Assembly: GCA_022606425.2 (NCBI GenBank)
Contig: JAHDVF020000438.1
Span: forward strand, 51,001-115,000
Direction: 5' to 3'
DNA: 64,000 bases
From: Lepidostoma basale
Taxonomy: Eukaryota; Arthropoda; Insecta; Trichoptera; Lepidostomatidae
Shown here: piece by piece, positions 21,865 to 31,668 of the stretch
Numbering within the stretch: the stretch's first letter is position 1
Layout of the letters: every line of letters begins with the position of its first letter
Notes under the pieces: model-generated
The model's input: only the letters and a program-made list of their open reading frames with translations
Databases searched by the model: none
Told to the model about the DNA's origin: nothing
Program-made: the position numbers and the translations under genes

Positions 21865-22160
21865 AACCAAAGTGGAATCTACCAGATTAATTGTGAGGAT
21901 TGTGATGCCGTGTATATTGGAAAGACGGGTCGATCATTTTGAAGAGGTTATATGAACACAACATTTAATACAAAAACAGAATCATTGTGTGAATTTTGAC
22001 CATCATTTCAATTCCAAAAACACATTTTTTTTGCATATAGCAAACAATTTTAAAAAAATTTGATAAATTAGAAAATTTTGAAATTTTTAAAGCAAAGGCA
22101 CGTGAATTGAATGTTATAAATAACCAAATTCCAGCTTATTCCCCCTTAGTATATATGTAG
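21865..22160 (+). pseudogene. Penelope-like element, GIY-YIG endonuclease C-terminus
   Basis: The plus strand reads SGIYQINCEDCDAVYIGKTG followed by RSF, a stop, RGYMN; then HHFNSKNTFFLHIANNFKK, a frameshift, FDKLENFEIFKAKARELNVI, NNQIPAYSPL and a stop. GIY and VYIG are the GIY-YIG nuclease core, the CxxC just before YIG is typical of Penelope-like elements, and the E-IF-AK...N.QI..SPL ending is their usual C-terminus. One nonsense codon and at least one frameshift kill it. The RT domain is not present. The enzyme normally nicks the genomic target for reverse transcription. Confidence 0.8.
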
Positions 22161-22164
22161 TACA

Positions 22165-22400
22165 TTAAAAACTTTTCCTTTATACAACCTACCAAAAAAA
22201 TATTAATACTACCTTCCATTTTTGTCCCTTTCTTACTAATGTAATCTGCTTCCTTATAATGTTTATCGTCTTTAATATATTAGGACTCATCGTTTTTGAC
22301 TCTATATTATGTATGATTGTTCCTTCTAATTACTGTTTGAATTATTATTATGATTATTATCATTCTTATTATTTTATTATTATAAATAAATGAATTTAAT
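22165..22400. other. AT-rich spacer
   Basis: No feature recognised; an ATTATTATTAT-type run is at 22340-22385. Confidence 0.35.
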
Positions 22401-22401
22401 A

Positions 22402-23170
22402 CAACAACACAACAACAACAACAAACCATCACGCCGTTTCTCCGCAGGGGTAGGCAGAGAGAATGGACCGCCACACTACTCTATCCTGGCACACCTCTTT
22501 AGCTTCCTCCACATTCATACATCGAGTCATACACGCACGTCGATTCTTCCGGCTTCTGACATGACCAACCTTTAATATTTGATTAATTTGGACATGCCAT
22601 GTTTTTCTCGGTCTACCTCGACTCCTTACTCCATTTACATCGTTAACGTATACTTTTTTAACCATTCTTTCTTCACCCATGCGCTCCATATGTCCGAACC
22701 AACGCAACGAACCATTCATAATTTTGTTCATAATACCTTCTTTCGCTCTACATTCCTTCCTAATATCAGCATTTGAGATTCTGTCATACATCGTTCTACC
22801 ACACATACGTCTTAGGGACCTCATCTCTACCGCATTTATTCTGCTCTCATCTTTGTTCTGTCAGTTCCATGCTTCGCTTCCATACATAGGAGTTGGGACC
22901 AGAACTCCATTGTGAACGGCCATTTTCGCTTTCATTGATAAATTCTTGTTTCCAATAACTACTTTTAAAGCTCCATTCACTTTGTTACCCGCACCAACCC
23001 TTTTTTCAACATCACTGTCCGTTCGGCCATCCGCTGTGAACATGCTACCTAAATACACAAATTCCCTCACCTGTTCCAAGTTCTCTTCATTTACACTTAT
23101 ATTACAAACTGTCATTTGCTCTTCCCTTTCAAAAACTAACACCTTTGACTTTCCGACATTCATCAAAACA
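22402..23170 (-). pseudogene. Family A LINE, best-preserved 3' half (GTT tail)
   Basis: Two open blocks on the minus strand join across a short frameshift at 22824-22861. The first is 101 codons (KSKVLVFEREEQMTVCNISV, EFVYLGSMFTADGRTDSDVE, AKMAVHNGVLVPTPMYGSEA). The second is 131 codons (MRSLRRMCGRTMYDRISNAD, GSLRWFGHMERMGEERMVKK, RGRPRKTWHVQINQILKVGH, RRACMTRCMNVEEAKEVCQD, SILSAYPCGETA). The tail is a GTT repeat (22402-22426 in reverse), not TTAG. Upstream RT motifs are missing, and no target duplication was seen. Confidence 0.8.
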
Positions 23171-23214
23171 CGTTAAAACAATTAAATAGCAGACAACATA
23201 ATTTTGAATAAGTG

Positions 23215-23345
23215 TGATCCATCAATGAACTCCGTTTTCATCATTAGCATCATCATATTCATCATCTGAAGAGTTTGATGATTCAGTGTCCCTATCAATT
23301 GAAAAAATAAATTCCTCGTCTTCATCTAGCCAAATATTTCGTTTA
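23215..23345 (-). pseudogene. Acidic open fragment of unknown origin
   Basis: The minus strand encodes RVLNKRNIWLDEDEEFIFSI followed by DRDTESSNSSDDEYDDANDE and a stop. Acidic serine/aspartate-rich stretches like this occur near the N-termini of piggyBac transposases and in many nuclear proteins. It is too short to assign, and it may be part of an exon or chance. Confidence 0.25.
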
Positions 23346-24019
23346 TTAAGTACTCGCGGCTGAATTTCCTATGGTAACAATTCTCTGGACCGAATGTACA
23401 CAGATACACCTATAAAATCAATACAAAATATACAATACGTATTTTTATTATTATTCACTAATCATAAATCGGTTATTTAATCTCCACGGAACACTCATCT
23501 GTCATCTTTTTCGAATGGTATTAATGGCGCAAATATTCTCTGCTCTCCTTCACAAAAGGGGTTTAACTTTTAGAATAGTCTCTCTTATACTGATTTTTAT
23601 AACTTTGGGCATTGTTAATCTAAAATTAATAAAGAAAACCAAAATCCCGGCGACGATTAAAAAATAACCTCAACTCAAATCTTTCACATTGAGTATCGAC
23701 ATCTGGCATCAACAATACACCACCTACGGGCGATACCGAAACTAAAATACACGCCATTTTGATTTTATACGTCGTTTATTAAGTCAAATTTAGTCAAACG
23801 TACGACAAATATAATTAATTTTAAATCATTTAAGTGATTTTTTCAAATGTTTTAATAATTATTCTGTTATCCGGAACGGAGACAAATCCAGCAAATATAA
23901 GATCTTCAAAATTGGTCCAGCCGTTCTCGAGTTATAAATGGTGTAACTAACACGATTTTTGACTTTGTTTTATATATATAGATTATTAACATGCAAAATT
24001 TCAACGTCATTATCTTTAT
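23346..24019. other. Non-coding sequence
   Basis: No feature recognised. CCAGCCGTTCTCGAGTTATAAATGG at about 23918 is a word often seen in insect LINE 3' regions, but no frame supports it. Confidence 0.3.
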
Positions 24020-24195
24020 TAAATTAATGATCTATTAAATTAATGATCGAACTAAAAAGCACAGATGAAGGGCTTTTTAGTCCGAAACATGTTTGGTATT
24101 AAATTTTTATTTATTTAATAAAGTGGGTGTTGTATAATAAGTATATAAAAAAAGAAACATTAAACATCTACAACACAAAGTTATGGCGAATATAG
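24020..24195 (+). repeat. ACATGT-type ribozyme repeat (single arm)
   Basis: Contains GATGAAGGGCTTTTTAGTCC, GAAACATGTTTGGTATTAAA, GTGGGTGTTGTATAATAAGT and the family end CATCTACAACACAAAGTTAT, GGCGAATATAGAAGAAA. Confidence 0.65.
24057..24098 (+). ncRNA. Hammerhead-like motif, damaged core
   Basis: The box is CAGAUGA (U4 changed to A), followed by unpaired A, stem II GGGCU/AGUCC, GAAAC and AUGUU. The U4 change should abolish activity. Confidence 0.45.
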
Positions 24196-24203
24196 AAGAA
24201 AAT

Positions 24204-24305
24204 TACGAATGAACACGTCTGTTTTCTAAAAGTTTCATTATAATAATATGGTGGAGACCAGAAGATGGCATTGAGCTGTCGAAACCCGTCAAAGACACAA
24301 ACATC
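24204..24305 (+). repeat. AAAACGTCTG repeat start joined to a different ribozyme-like unit
   Basis: 24204-24240 is the AATGAACACGTCTG repeat start. It is followed by GGAGACCAGAAGATGGCATT, GAGCTGTCGAAACCCGTC, a different hairpin-GAAAC unit. At 24257-24295 the core reads CAGAAGA, U, GGCA/UGUC, GAAAC, CCGUC: U4 is A and stem III is imperfect. Confidence 0.45.
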
Positions 24306-24358
24306 AGTGGATTTTAACTAATACATCTTAAAAAGTTTTTTTACAAAAAAAAATTGCA

Positions 24359-24530
24359 TCATAATAAAACTTCTACAAAATAGACGATTTCATTCGTATA
24401 ATTATACAATAAAATGTTTAACATCCTTTGTTCAAAGAACAATAAATAAATCAAATAAGTTATATTTACACCTGAGATGGAGGAAGTTACCTCCGAAACA
24501 TGACAAAAACATGTATGTTTTTGTTTAATA
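24359..24530. repeat. AAAACGTCTG repeat plus GGAGG/CCTCC ribozyme-like unit
   Basis: 24359-24450 is a reversed AAAACGTC repeat end. At 24471-24505 CTGAGAT, stem GGAGG/CCTCC, GAAACATG occurs; the core GAU replaces NGA, so it is degenerate. The unit ends AATAAATAAAGTC at the following SINE. Confidence 0.45.
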
Positions 24531-24539
24531 AATAAAGTC

Positions 24540-24775
24540 GACCTTCGTGGCAGACTGGTAGGAGCTCTGACTTCCATACCGAAGGTCCCGGGTTCGATCT
24601 CCGGCGAAGGCAGGTGATTGTCACACTATCTTTGATCTGGTGTAGAATTCACGTGACAATAAAATGGCGATGGATTGGCTACCTATCACATGTCATGAGA
24701 ATCATCAATATAATAGCTAAAAATAATGGGTATACAGTAATTGGGTTCAAACGACCTGTTGTATACTGTTGTATA
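24540..24775 (+). mobile_element. tRNA-headed SINE (copy 2, first of a tandem pair)
   Basis: Head GACCTTCGTGGCAGACTGGT, B box GGTTCGATCTCC, body TAAAATGGCGATGGATTGGC, end GGGTTCAAACGACCTGTTGT. It is directly followed by copy 3 in the same orientation, only ~9 bases away. Confidence 0.8.
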
Positions 24776-24784
24776 CACGAAGAC

Positions 24785-25000
24785 GACCTTCGTGGCAGAG
24801 TGGTAAGAGCTCTGACTTCCATATAGAAGGTCCCGGGTTCGATTCCCGGCGATGGTAGTGTGATTGTCACACTGTCTTTGGTCTGGTGTAGAATTCACTT
24901 GACAATAAAATGGCGATAGATTGGCTACCTATCACATGTCACGTGATTCAATATAATAGCTATAAAAAATAATTGTGTACAGTAATTGGGTTCAAACGAC
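24785..25000 (+). mobile_element. tRNA-headed SINE (copy 3)
   Basis: The cleanest head of the family: CTTCGTGGCAGAGTGGTAAG and GGTCCCGGGTTCGATTCCCG. It is truncated at the 3' end, just after TTCAAACGAC, shortly before the GACCTGTTGT end. The two tandem copies differ at many sites, so they are separate insertions or an old duplication. Confidence 0.8.
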
Positions 25001-25839
25001 GTGGATAATGCAGTGTTAAAAATAATCCTACGAAATCAACAACGATTTTAATCATCACAAATATTATAGAAAGTATGCAAACAAAATGATACCGTGAAGT
25101 GGTTTATCTCAACACTTTGATTCACATTATTTACTGAAAAATATTTAAACAGCAGCGGCAAACAAATTCTGCAAGACGTCGAGTCGTTTGTCGGGTTACC
25201 ATGTTTATATAATAAAAGCGGCTGACTGTACGAAGTCCGTAACACAAATTAATAAAGCGGGTATATTAGGATAAATGTATGCAGAGCGAGTTGCTGTGGC
25301 CCGAAGCCGGCGCGGTCTGTGGACCGTTACTCCGCTTGTTTAGTCTATGACCTCTCTCGTCGGGAAGGGTGCGTAATAAAACAGGGATCTTGCAATTATG
25401 ATAAAACGTGCTGCGGAACACGGCGAAGTGTTTTCATAATAAATTTTAATAAAAAAATTAAGACCGTAAAACGTCAGAATGTCTCCATAAAAAACGACAA
25501 GATGTCGCCAAATCCCGCGGCGTTACCGAGGTACTTAAGATCTTTCGTGTAAAATGCCAATTTAATTCTTCGTTCGTCTAACAATTTGCGTTGTGTTTTT
25601 TTTTAAATATTAACCGTCGCGTTGCCATGTGGTCAATTGAGTTTCCACTGCCAATTTAAAGTTGATTTTCTTAAAACCTATGGACCCTAATATTATAAAA
25701 AAATTGTAATCCTCCATTGAAGTGTTCTCAATATTTCGTAATAAAAAAAAAAGCAAAAAATTACTTCCTTCATCCCAAAAAATATATTTTCTAAGACTGC
25801 CCTCACCTTCATTCGTGTTAAGGTAGAATTTGTTTTGCT
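25001..25839. other. Non-coding sequence
   Basis: 25260-25400 is GC-richer than its surroundings. An open frame at 25319-25552 has no recognised motif. Confidence 0.35.
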
Positions 25840-26095
25840 AATATTTACAACTTTATCAAAAGTGACAAATACTTACTCGCTGTTTTGAACGTATTATAAA
25901 TTATATGTTTGGCCTTTTCTCATAGGTACGTAATAATACCGACTGTGGACGGAAACGCAGCACGCAACTTAATAATATCAGAACTGTGAAAATATTAACA
26001 CTTTACCAAAAGGGACAAATATTAATACGTACTCGTTGTCTTGAACGTACTATACATTTTGCCTGGGTGCCTTTATCATACGTAAAATTATAGCG
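25840..26095. repeat. Imperfect tandem duplication, ~150-bp period
   Basis: ACTTTATCAAAAGTGACAAAT, TACTCGCTGTTTTGAACGTA, TCTCATAGGTACGTAATAAT at 25850 recurs as ACTTTACCAAAAGGGACAAA and TACTCGTTGTCTTGAACGTA at 26000. Function unknown. Confidence 0.6.
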
Positions 26096-26389
26096 CCACG
26101 GCCGCGGCGCGGCGCGGCGGGGCGAGATATGTTTTTCAAATAATCCATGTATGTTATAGATATCGATCTATTCCTAATGAAATTCCCTACAAGATGACAT
26201 AAATTAAATTTTGATTCATCGAGTCATATGCTTGATATTTAGATAAAGTTAGCGGTAAACTGAATTGACCACATGGGAGCGAGCGTTTTGTTTTGAACAC
26301 GGTACGTTAAGGGTTAAACACTGCATGCTTTTCGGATATATGTTACCTACATCGTTGGGAGAATGATGAAAACTTACAAAAGTTATTTC

Positions 26390-27020
26390 AATTATTTTAT
26401 TGATGAGAGAATGGAGAATGGATGAGGGAATGGAGAAGGATACTAAAAGAAGGGTTTGGGCAGGCAACATAGTAAGTGGCGCACTTAAATTTGTCATCGC
26501 AAACAAAAGCTTATCCTAAAAAGCTAATATGAAAGTGCACAATGTTGTTCTCGTGCCGACCCTTATGTATGGAAATGAAGCATAGAACTGGCAAAAGAAG
26601 GATGAAAGTAGAATAAATGTAGTAGAAATGAAATCTCTAAAACGAATATGCGGAAAATCTGTATATGATGGAGTGTCAAATGCAAATATAAGAAGTGAAT
26701 GCGGTGCGAATGAAAGCGTTATGAATAAAATAATAAAAAGGTCGTTAAGTTGGTTTGAACACAAGGAAAGAATGAGTAAATACATAATGGTGAAGAAGGT
26801 ATATCTAAACGACGTGAACAGAGCTAGAGGCCGAGGAAAACGTGGCACGATCAAATCAATCTAATATTAAATGTCGGCCACGTGAATAGTTGGAGAAATC
26901 TATGTGCGTGCGTGACACGAGATATGAATATAGACGAATCGAGAGAAGTATGTCAGGACAGAACAGTGTAGCGGTCCGTTCTTTCTGCCTACCTCTCCTT
27001 GGAGACGCGGCTTTGATAAA
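26390..27020 (+). pseudogene. Family A LINE, longer 3' copy (partner of 20090-20680)
   Basis: Readable blocks are NIRSECGANESVMNKIIKRS, LSWFEHKERMSKYIMVKKVY and ARGRGKRGT (deletion within GRPRKTWHDQ). A terminal block without the TTAG tail then continues into ~95 bases also present after the 20090 copy. Several stops and frameshifts. Confidence 0.75.
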
Positions 27021-27119
27021 TAGTTGTTTAAAATATTTTTTCATAAAGTTAACGACGTAAAACAAAAGTAAATTATCTTCATAAGTAAAGAACTAGGGTT
27101 AAGCATCAATAATATATAC

Positions 27120-27500
27120 TCTGTGTATGATAGAGTGTCGAATGAAAATATAAGAAGTGAATGCGGTGCGAATGATGGTGTTATGAACAAAATAATAAAA
27201 GGATCATAAAGATGGTTTGGTAATATGGAAAGAATGAATGAAGAAAGAATGGTAAAAAAATTATATGTTAATGATGTAAATGGAACCAGAAATAGAGGAA
27301 GACCGAGGAAAACGTGGCACGATCAAATAAATCAAATATTGAATGTCGGCCATGTGAGGAGTCAGAAAAATCGACGCGCGTGCAATACACGATGTATGAA
27401 TGTTGAGGAATCAAGAGAAATATGTCAGGAAAGAAAGTGTGGCAGTCCATTCTTTCTGCCAACCCCTTCGGGGAGACGGCGTGATGGTTAGTTAGTTAGT
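27120..27500 (+). pseudogene. Family A LINE, 3' copy with TTAG tail
   Basis: One stop (near 27208) precedes an 88-codon open block: MERMNEERMVKKLYVNDVNG, TRNRGRPRKTWHDQINQILN, VEESREICQERKCGSPFF. Ends GGCGTGATGGTTAGTTAGTTAG. It starts immediately after the 26390 segment. Confidence 0.75.
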
Positions 27501-27536
27501 AAAATTATTTCAACATTATACCAGAATGTATGCTTT

Positions 27537-27577
27537 CTTGAACAATGATGAAAAACTCCATATTAAACCATTAATAT
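27537..27577 (+). repeat. AAAACGTCTG repeat, left half (split by mariner)
   Basis: TGAACAATGATGAAAAACTCC, ATATTAAACCATTAATA is the usual upstream flank of the AAAACGTCTG repeat. Its right half resumes at 28866. Confidence 0.6.
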
Positions 27578-27579
27578 TA

Positions 27580-28864
27580 GGTCCTTACATATGAAATTGG
27601 CGTTTTGCCGTACTGGCAACTTTGATCTCAAATATCTTCTCTTTGGTTAGGAATTCCAAATTTAAATTTATACAGCTATTTACTCAAGTATTTGTGTTTC
27701 GAAAATTATAATTCATTTGTTTTTTCCTCAATTGTTTTTTTTCTTTGCGTCACTCAGTTTACAAAATGGAAAACTTGAAATATCGCGTTATTTACGAGTA
27801 CGAGTTCCACCGTGGCACCAGTGCTGCAGAAACGGCTCGAAGGATTAATGATGTGTATGGCAACGGTGCCGCAAAAGAAAACACAGTGCGTTTTTGGTTC
27901 CAACGTTTTAGTTTTGGAAATTTCGACCTGCAGAACAAGCCCCGTGGACGGCCGGAGACCAAAGTTGATAATGAAGAATTGAAGGCTATTGGGGAAGCGG
28001 ATCCATCGCAAACCACGACCGAGTTAGCTGCAGGCTGCGTTGTTAGTGATAAAACTGTTTTAATCTACTTGAAGCAAATTGGGAAGGTGAAAAAGCTTGA
28101 AAGGTGGGTACCTCACGAATTGAGTGAAGCAAATAAACAAACGCGCGTTGACTGCTGCGTTGCATTACTCAACCGGCACAATAATGAAGGGATTTTGAAT
28201 CGAATCATTACCTGTGATGAAAAGTGGATCCTGTATGATAATTGGAAGCGCTCATTGCAATGGCTGAACCCTGCTGAACCAGCCAAACCATGCTCCAAGC
28301 AAAAATTGACTCCAAAAAAGTTACTTGTGAGCGTTTGGTGGACTAGTGCTGGTGTCGTTTACTACAGCTTTCTTAAATCTGGCCAGACGATTATTGCAGA
28401 TGTCTATTGTCAGCAACTGCAAACCATGATGGAAAAGCTAGCTGGCTGGCTAAACAACCGAGGCTGGTTAATCGCTCTAGGCCACTGCTGCTTCATGATA
28501 ACGCTAGACCACACACTGCACAACAGACGGCTACCAAATTAGAAGAGCTTCAATTTGAATGTCTAAGACATCCACCGTACTCTCCGGACGTTGCCCCAAC
28601 AGATTACTATTTTTTTCGAAACTTGGATAACTTTTGCAAGGGAAAAAATTCAACTCCGATGGGGCAGTCCAAACCGACTTCAAAGATTTTATTGATTCCC
28701 GTCCGAATGTTTTTTTTAGTAAAGGGATCGATGAACTACCTATAAGATGTCAAAAGTGCATAGATAGCAATGGTACATACTTTGATTAAATGAATATATT
28801 ATATTAAAAAAAAATCAACTTTATGTTCCTCCCATACAAAACGCCAATTGCATATGTAAGGACC
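27580..28864 (+). mobile_element. Mariner transposon (structurally complete, 1285 bp)
   Basis: Inverted ends start GGTCCTTACATATG and continue AATTGGCGTTTTG on both sides, with one mismatch over about 29 bases. TA flanks each end (27578-27579, 28865-28866), the mariner target. It lies inside an AAAACGTCTG repeat: joining the flanks restores ATTAATA-TAGTAATGAAAACG. It is therefore younger than that repeat. Confidence 0.9.
27766..28789 (+). pseudogene. Mariner transposase (D,D34D), frameshifted
   Basis: Starting at ATG 27766 (MENLKYRVIYEYEF), an N-terminal paired helix-turn-helix region leads to GRPETK (residues 61-66), the mariner linker WVPHEL (114-119) and the first catalytic Asp in TCDEKW (151). 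A small insertion near 28440 shifts frame. The second Asp is in LLLHDNARPHTA and the third in YSPDVAPTDYYFF, exactly 34 residues apart (D,D34D). A second 1-base shift near 28640 scrambles the C-terminus, whose alternative frame ends at TAA 28787-28789. The enzyme would cut and paste the element at TA; this copy cannot make it. Databases often label such sequences SETMAR-like, but there is no SET domain. Confidence 0.9.
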
Positions 28865-28865
28865 T

Positions 28866-28935
28866 AATAGTAATGAAAACGTCTGTTTGTTGTTCACATG
28901 AAATAAAACTTTTAGAAAACAGACGTTTTAATTAA
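28866..28935. repeat. AAAACGTCTG repeat, right half
   Basis: AATGAAAACGTCTGTTTGTT then AAACTTTTAGAAAACAGACG: an almost empty hairpin, i.e. a solo pair of repeat ends without the ribozyme-like centre. Confidence 0.6.
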
Positions 28936-28939
28936 TATT

Positions 28940-29714
28940 CATTGTATTATACAAGAACCAAATATGCAAATTAAGGCAAATCAGGCACAAAAACATAACA
29001 TGTGCAAAATGGGATGATGTTATATAAATATTTGTATATATGTTTGAAGCTAGAACTACTTATTCATTCTTGGTTGATTGGTTATTCAAATATCATGGTA
29101 GAAGTACATTATGTAAATAAATAATACCAGTTAACATCGTTTCATTTAATTATTATAATAAATAATAATTTTTATTCCACTTGTGTTTTTAGTTCCGACC
29201 GAATTCGGGAGTTGGCTGTCAAAAAAAAAACACAATTTATGTTTTACTTTTACATTACTTATTTACACTGTATCAGACAAACACTTCTTAAATTCTTACA
29301 GCAAGTTTAAAGATGTTGGAAACTGTCTGACCGCGTGATCTTTTTCATTTAAATTTTCATTCAGAATATTAATTTTAAATGTATACTCTTTTACCAACTT
29401 AGGTTAGATTTTTTCAGTTGTTGACTTCAGTCAGACATTCAAGTTCAACTGTTCACACATACATCCGTCCGGTTTCTATACTATATGTATCATAATCAGG
29501 ACGACTATTTGCATTCAAGATTATTCCTGCGATCGCCCTTATGAAGACATGGACGCTATCGACACCGGTCAATATGAAAAGTAACCAGAGATTTAAACTA
29601 AATAAATACGTAGTTCTTAAATATTAACCACAAATTTTATGTGACAATTTATTTATTGTTACAATATACTCGTATAAGACATACAGACATGAATAAATAA
29701 GTAAATAACTAGAT
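28940..29714. other. AT-rich spacer
   Basis: No feature recognised. Confidence 0.35.
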
Positions 29715-29782
29715 GTCTTTTATATATTTGTTTATAAACTTTGTATACAACCCTCACTTTTTTAAACAAATTAAAATTAGAA

Positions 29783-29825
29783 ATCAAACATGTTTCGGAC
29801 TACCCAGCCCTTCCTCAGTGATATT
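29783..29825 (-). ncRNA. Predicted hammerhead ribozyme
   Basis: Minus strand: CUGAGGA (29818-29812), unpaired A, stem II GGGCU/AGUCC with loop GGGU, GAAA, ACAUGU (29793-29788), U at the cleavage position, then UGAU pairing with AUCA as stem I (4 bp, then a mismatch). All core bases are conserved. Confidence 0.6.
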
Positions 29826-29993
29826 ATGTAGATATATAAAATATTTAAAATTGTTTACAAATATGGTCAGCTTTGACAGATGTTATAAAGATTTATTTTA
29901 GAACGTTTATGCTTTTTCCAAAATAAATATTTTTAACATCTGTCAAAACTGACCATATTTGTAAACGATTTCATAATATTTTAATTATCTATA

Positions 29994-30040
29994 TAATATC
30001 ACTGAGAAAGGACTGGGTCGTCCGAAACATGTTTGATATT
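29994..30040 (+). ncRNA. Hammerhead-like motif, mutated G8
   Basis: Stem I is complete (AAUAUCA/UGAUAUU, 7 bp) and stem II GGAC/GUCC and GAAACAUGUU are present, but the box is CUGAGAA, with A for G8. That residue is the catalytic guanine partner in hammerheads, so it is probably dead. Confidence 0.5.
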
Positions 30041-30130
30041 CAATTTTAATTTGTTTAAAAAGTGAGTGTTGTATACAAAGCATATAAAAAAAATATAAAA
30101 CATCTACAACACAAAATATGGCGAACATAG

Positions 30131-30939
30131 AAGAGATGTGTTTTGCTTGATAACAGCTAAGAAAAAATATCGGGGCAAAGTATCAAATACAGATGTATTG
30201 AGTATGTCCTGTAATTACCTTTTTGATTTACAGTGATTTGAAGATTTTTTTATGGATGTATGCGATACTCGTTCATACAAAACGGAAGTATATTTTTACA
30301 ACATCTCACTCAGCGGGAGATGGCGTATGAGCTCTAAGGGTGCCATGCACGAGAAGTTGCACACATACAATTTATCGCGAATTATAATGAAACGCTAATG
30401 GTGTGTTCCGCATAAAAATACACTCGTCTGGCAGGTCTCCAAATGGCGAATAAACGCCAAATACAAAAGGAAAGTGAGATATGCGACTGGAGAGGCGTTC
30501 TTCGAAGACAAGGTACATATTCGGATGTGTTCAAGCATGCATGCTTTAGCAGCTATAACATTTGTTTGTCTAATCATATACTGAAAATTATTCGAGACAT
30601 AATTTGGTCCAAGAGGAACAATTTTACGAGTACATATGGCAGATATAATATAAATATGTACCTAATAAATTACTAAAATTAATACGATTTTTTAAATGCA
30701 GTTAAAGTGTGATTCGCGAAGTATTTCTGAATTGAATAGAATTCGTAACCCTAGCCATACAGATCCACGTGCATTACCAATTAACCCACACGAGAAGATG
30801 ATTTAAGATCATTGTTCAAAATTAATATGAAATTCCATAAATAGGAAATAATTCATGTATTTTTTATTGTTGTATTTCCTTATCTCAACATGAACGATCT
30901 GACAGTTTATATTATACGTTTCTCCAATAATTGAATAAA
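30131..30939. other. Non-coding sequence
   Basis: Open frames around 30395-30676 have no recognised motif; nothing else seen. Confidence 0.35.
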
Positions 30940-31180
30940 ATTTCTAGAAAACATACATTTTCATTCGAATTATTAAAAAAATTCTACATTAAAAAAAATA
31001 AATGAGATTTTTTATTGTTTCTTGAACAATAATGTAAAACCACATAATAAATAATGAATACGAATGAAAACGTATATTTAGGGCATTATCAAATGTTATT
31101 GTTACACTTAATTAATTTACTTTCATGACATGTTTTAGACGAAATTAGACGAAGCATGTCATTCCCATAAAATATAAAAA
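30940..31180. repeat. AAAACGTCTG hairpin repeat, rearranged
   Basis: Reversed start (TTTCTAGAAAACATACATTTTC) at 30940-30975, the flank TTGTTTCTTGAACAATAATG at 31010, and GACATGTTTTAGACGAAATT, AGACGAAGCATGTCATTCCC at 31128-31168. Confidence 0.55.
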
Positions 31181-31204
31181 ATTATAAAACTCGTTTTTAT
31201 TCGA

Positions 31205-31668
31205 TTTCGATAACTTATGTATGGAAGCGAAGCATGGAACTGGCAAAATAAGGATGAAAGTAGAATAAATACAGTGGAAATGAGATCTCTTAGACGAATG
31301 TGTGGACACTCTGTGTATGTGTGTCGAATAACAATATGAGAAGTGAACGCGAGGCAAATGAAAGGATCATAAGAAGGTTTGGACACATGGAAAGAATGAA
31401 TGAATAAAATAATGGTGAAATAAGTATATATATGTTAACGATGTAAATGGAACTAGAAATAGAGGAAGACAGAGAAGAACGTGGCACGATCAAATAAATC
31501 AAATATTGAATGTCGGCCTCGTGAGGAGTCGGAGAAATCAACGCGCGTGCATGACACAATGTATAAAAGTTGAGGAAGCGAGAGAAATATGTCAGGAAAT
31601 AAATGTGTGGCAGTCCATTCTTTCTGCCTACCCCTTCGGGGAGATGGCGTGATGGTTAGCTAGCTCGA
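31205..31668 (+). pseudogene. Family A LINE, 3' copy with tail
   Basis: From LMYGSEAWNWQNKDESRINT through MRSLRRMCGHSV, RFGHMERMNE (frame broken), NGTRNRGRQRRTWHDQINQI and VEEAREICQEINVWQSILSA to the terminal block and GGTTAGCTAGCT. The 5' end joins the AAAACG repeat directly. Confidence 0.75.

Larger units (their letters stand above)
29715..30130. repeat. ACATGT-type ribozyme foldback repeat, two arms
   Basis: Arms of ~130 bases in opposite orientation: left with TTTGTATACAACCCTCACTT and CATGTTTCGGACTACCCAGC; right with GTCCGAAACATGTTTGATAT and GTGAGTGTTGTATACAAAGC. A second inverted module, AATATGGTCAGCTTTGACAG against CTGTCAAAACTGACCATATT, lies between. The outer right end is CATCTACAACACAAAATATG, GCGAACATAGAAGA. 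Confidence 0.75.

Noticed and set aside
24785..24860. Functional tRNA gene
   Set aside because: A and B boxes are good, but the acceptor ends do not pair and the same head recurs with a SINE body in six places.
27766..28789. SETMAR-like histone methyltransferase
   Set aside because: Only the mariner transposase part is present; there is no SET domain, and inverted ends plus TA show a transposon.
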